The notes under the pieces: model-generated
Seen by the model: the letters and a program-made list of their open reading frames with translations, nothing else
Told to the model about the DNA's origin: nothing
Databases searched by the model: none
In this document: in pieces, positions 62,330 to 64,000 of the stretch
How the letters are laid out: every line of letters begins with the position of its first letter
Numbering within the stretch: the first letter of the stretch is position 1
DNA from: JBIYSM02 sp044759095
GTDB taxonomy: Bacteria > Bacillota > Bacilli > Brevibacillales > Brevibacillaceae
Direction: 5' to 3'
Length of the DNA: 64,000 nt
Assembly (NCBI RefSeq): GCF_044759095.2
Contig: NZ_JBIYSM020000003.1
Coordinates: forward strand, 70,091-134,090
Position numbers and translations under genes: made by a program

Positions 62330-62835
62330 CAGATTCATTAAGATTTGTATTAGATACTAATGTTCTAGTTGAAGCACATAGGAGGTACTATGCCTTTGAC
62401 ATCGCACCTTGTTTTTGGCGTGTCCTGTTGGAGTTAGCAGATAGAGGTCATATAGTAAGTATCGATAGAGTTAAGGACGAGCTAATGAATTCAGGTCAAG
62501 AAGACGCCTTAAATAAGTGGGCACTCTCCGAATTTGATCATTGGTTTGCCTCAACTGAAAATGAAGAGGTATTCGAAGCATATCGTGAGTTAATTGACTG
62601 GTCTATCGGAGAAGATCAATATCATGACTTTGCCAAAACAGAGTTTGCAGATGTTGCGGACAGCTGGGTAGTTGCTTTTGCTAAAGCGTACAATTGTGTT
62701 GTTGTTACTCAAGAACAATATAGTAGGGATGCTAGGAAAAGAATTTTGATCCCTAATGCTTGTAGAGCTATGGGGGTTGATTACATGAACACGTTTGAAA
62801 TGCTTCGTAAGTTAAATGCTAGCCTTGGAGAGTAA
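62326..62835 (+). CDS. DUF4411/PIN-like protein, probable RNase toxin
   Basis: 169 residues; FVLDTNVLVEAHRRYYAFDI at the N-terminus with Asp10 and FADVADSWVVAFAKAYNCVV near 105-124, where the PIN-like acids fall. Such proteins are predicted metal-dependent RNases. Four-base overlap with the peptidase gene. AT-rich like its partner and unlike the restriction genes upstream. A terminator follows. Confidence 0.85.
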   Translation: MTDSLRFVLDTNVLVEAHRRYYAFDIAPCFWRVLLELADRGHIVSIDRVKDELMNSGQEDALNKWALSEFDHWFASTENEEVFEAYRELIDWSIGEDQYHDFAKTEFADVADSWVVAFAKAYNCVVVTQEQYSRDARKRILIPNACRAMGVDYMNTFEMLRKLNASLGE

Positions 62836-62882
62836 GGGCAATGATAATGACAATGACAAATTAACACATACACATAATTTTA

Positions 62883-62911
62883 GGAGAGGCGGAAACTTTG
62901 CCTCTCCTTTG
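62883..62911 (+). terminator. Terminator of the ImmA-PIN operon
   Basis: GGAGAGGC / GCCTCTCC perfect stem with nine-base loop followed by TTTG. Confidence 0.85.
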
Positions 62912-62929
62912 CTGTTCAGTTTACCATAT

Positions 62930-63092
62930 CAATAGATACGGTGATCTGTATCTGTGGTCACAACAATGGTCACAAAACCCCCGAAAACAGCCGGAAACCT
63001 AGGGATACATAAAAACAGAGTGATGCCCGAAAACCCTTATAGGAGTAGGCTTCCGGGCATTTTGAGATACGCGAGGACAGTACATCTCCACG
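62930..63092 (+). other. Possible integrase tail and attachment-site region
   Basis: The stretch GTGGTCACAACAATGGTCAC just left of the right tRNA copy is like the last codons of tyrosine integrases (VVTTMVTK) that end next to tRNA att sites in Bacillales. The frame is closed by a TGA upstream, so at most a tail survives. A hairpin-like GCCCGAAAACCC ... CCGGGC follows. Low certainty. The region otherwise holds no gene. Confidence 0.3.
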
Positions 63093-63137
63093 CTGGCAGT
63101 GTAGAGGTCGTCGGTTCGATCCCGATAGGGTCCACCA
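63093..63137 (+). pseudogene. Right partial tRNA-Ala (attR-like)
   Basis: Identical to the 3' 45 bases of the tRNA at 49988 from the anticodon loop (CTGGCAG) to CCA. The 5' half is replaced by unrelated sequence, so it is not a working tRNA. Confidence 0.9.
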
Positions 63138-63343
63138 TACATAAAAAAATGTAACGCAACCTATTCGCAGGTTGCGTTTTTAGTCGTGAGCCGAATCTTG
63201 CACGTATAAATTGGAAAATGTATAATAAAACTAAAGAAGGAGCCGTGCTGTAACACGACTCCCCGGCACAGTAGACCGCTTCAAAGGCGGTCGGCATCGG
63301 AGCTACGATCGAGAAATAGACCGTACACCTTGGCTAGGGCGGT

Positions 63344-63451
63344 CTATTTCTTTTGGTTAAACGCGGCAATGATGGCGACAACCAGCGTCAGCAGCGCAAT
63401 AAGAAGCGCACCAAAACTGATCATCAACGTCAAAGCGTCTTTAACCTCCAT
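63344..63451 (-). CDS. Hol_Tox-family small hydrophobic toxin (right copy)
   Basis: The same 35-residue product as at 50272-50379, with the same ribosome site and the same extended -10 at 63518-63526. Two identical copies should share one antisense RNA, so the right copy may simply be a passenger of the repeat. Confidence 0.8.
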   Translation of the reverse strand: MEVKDALTLMISFGALLIALLTLVVAIIAAFNQKK

Positions 63452-63580
63452 GGGCATCCCTCCCTTCTTTGGAGAGGTAGCCGACCGCCCTTGCAAACCG
63501 TTCTATGTGCCAGTCCAATTATAGCACAATTTACCAGATGTAATGAAAGAATAATAGGCAGTGAGATTATCCACTGTAGT

Positions 63581-63636
63581 AGAGCGCTACATTGGCAGTA
63601 GAGAGTTCAGTGGTTCGATTCCGATAGGGTCCACCA
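63581..63636 (+). pseudogene. Third, decayed tRNA-Ala 3' end
   Basis: GAGCGCTACATTGGCAG through to AGGGTCCACCA resembles the tRNA-Ala anticodon arm and 3' end, but the anticodon and T stems no longer pair. It begins four bases after the right repeat ends. Probably the far attachment site of an earlier insertion. Confidence 0.75.
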
Positions 63637-63675
63637 ACAGTTGAAGTAGGGATTTGGCGAAGCCGATATAAATAG

Positions 63676-63699
63676 AAAAAGGGCCGAAGAGCCCTTTTT
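63676..63699 (+). terminator. Terminator-like hairpin after the island
   Basis: AAAAAGGGC / GCCCTTTTT perfect, loop CGAAGA. Works in both directions. Confidence 0.7.
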
Positions 63700-64000
63700 C
63701 TCAGTTTGTAGACAAACCCGTATGTTTGTGTGAGGGACCGTTTCTTCCAACCGTACGCGAGCTGTGACGACCTGCTAGCGCAGCGACGTGGACACGGGGA
63801 TCTGCAGCGTCACCTCTGAAATAACATCGTAGCGACGCGACTTTGGCGCTGCCCCCGTGTATCGTCGCGAAGCGGACCGTTTTCACTTCCTTGCGGGGAG
63901 AAAATGGGCCCCGCCCGGCGAAGCGTTAGCTAGTTTCCCCTGAAAAATTCCTGGGGTAAGTCAAAAACAAAAGGAATTCAGCTCTCTAAATGGAAGTAGT
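63700..64000. other. GC-rich stretch without a recognisable gene
   Basis: Many CGAAGCG/CGCTTCG-like and GTCGCG words, higher GC than the island. An open frame on the minus strand (63701-63886) has no ribosome site. It may be backbone sequence or an RNA gene cut by the window end; nothing I can name. Confidence 0.4.

Larger units (their letters stand above)
63093..63577 (+). repeat. Right 485-bp direct repeat of the island
   Basis: Copy of 50019-50505 with very few differences, ending at the same base after CCACTGT. It carries its own terminator (63153-63181) and Hol_Tox locus. Confidence 0.95.

Noticed and set aside
50064..63092. Prophage
   Set aside because: No structural, lysis, terminase or integrase genes; Hol_Tox resembles holins only in name.
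1..64000. CRISPR array, rRNA operon or intact insertion sequence
   Set aside because: I saw no spaced short repeats, no rRNA sequence and no transposase frame with terminal inverted repeats.

Overview
The window reads as a chromosomal segment of a spore-former-type Firmicute (order Bacillales). Gene order over 5-49 kb follows the Bacillus subtilis block ytpI-dnaE-ytsJ-accDA-pfkA-pyk-fxsA-ytvI-citZ-icd-mdh-phoPR-polA-mutM-coaE-gapB-nrdR-dnaB-dnaI. Insertions typical of Brevibacillus-like relatives are present: a FadR-type regulator between ytsJ and accD, a cobalamin-dependent ribonucleotide reductase after pyk, and phoU directly after phoR. Strong AGGAGG-type ribosome sites, GTG/TTG starts and sigma-A-like promoters fit. 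The genus (Brevibacillus or a close relative) is an inference from synteny only.

Layout. 1-4 kb: the end of a TRAP transporter (dctP partial, dctQ, dctM) followed by a BenE-like permease. 4-5.4 kb: an ArsR-type regulator and YtpI. 5.4-5.7 kb: a LexA-box-like promoter and the remains of a small Hol_Tox toxin locus. 5.8-16.6 kb: replication polymerase DnaE, malic enzyme, a FadR-like regulator, acetyl-CoA carboxylase carboxyltransferase subunits, phosphofructokinase and pyruvate kinase. 16.6-19 kb: NrdJ behind two NrdR boxes. 19-26 kb: NIPSNAP-Nudix protein, thioesterase, FxsA, YtvI, then the TCA genes citZ-icd-mdh. 26-29 kb: phosphate regulation phoP-phoR-phoU. 29-35 kb: VanW protein, a MarR-controlled efflux operon, and an EamA exporter. 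35-49.8 kb: amidase, an internally deleted polysaccharide deacetylase, polA-mutM-coaE-slt, gapB, an HD-GYP protein, nrdR, a peptide-binding lipoprotein, dnaB-dnaI and a DUF218 protein.

50-63.6 kb is a genomic island at the 3' end of a tRNA-Ala(GGC) gene. A 485-487 bp direct repeat (tRNA 3' half, terminator and a Hol_Tox toxin gene) flanks it, and a third, decayed tRNA-Ala 3' end follows. No intact integrase is visible. Cargo: two gene fragments joined head to head; a tightly packed four-gene operon (SNF2 helicase with a degenerate PLD-like N-terminus, DUF4391 protein, type III Mod methyltransferase, type III Res endonuclease); and an Xre/ImmA-IrrE peptidase with a DUF4411/PIN-like protein, a likely toxin-antitoxin pair. 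The four-gene operon is the best candidate for a poorly described defence system: a type III restriction-modification core with two dedicated extra subunits.

Several regulatory circuits can be read inside the window: nrdR with its boxes upstream of nrdJ, a FadR-type operator upstream of ytsJ with the regulator gene downstream, a CcpN-type site inside the gapB promoter, Pho-box-like repeats upstream of phoU, and a perfect palindrome upstream of the marR efflux operon.
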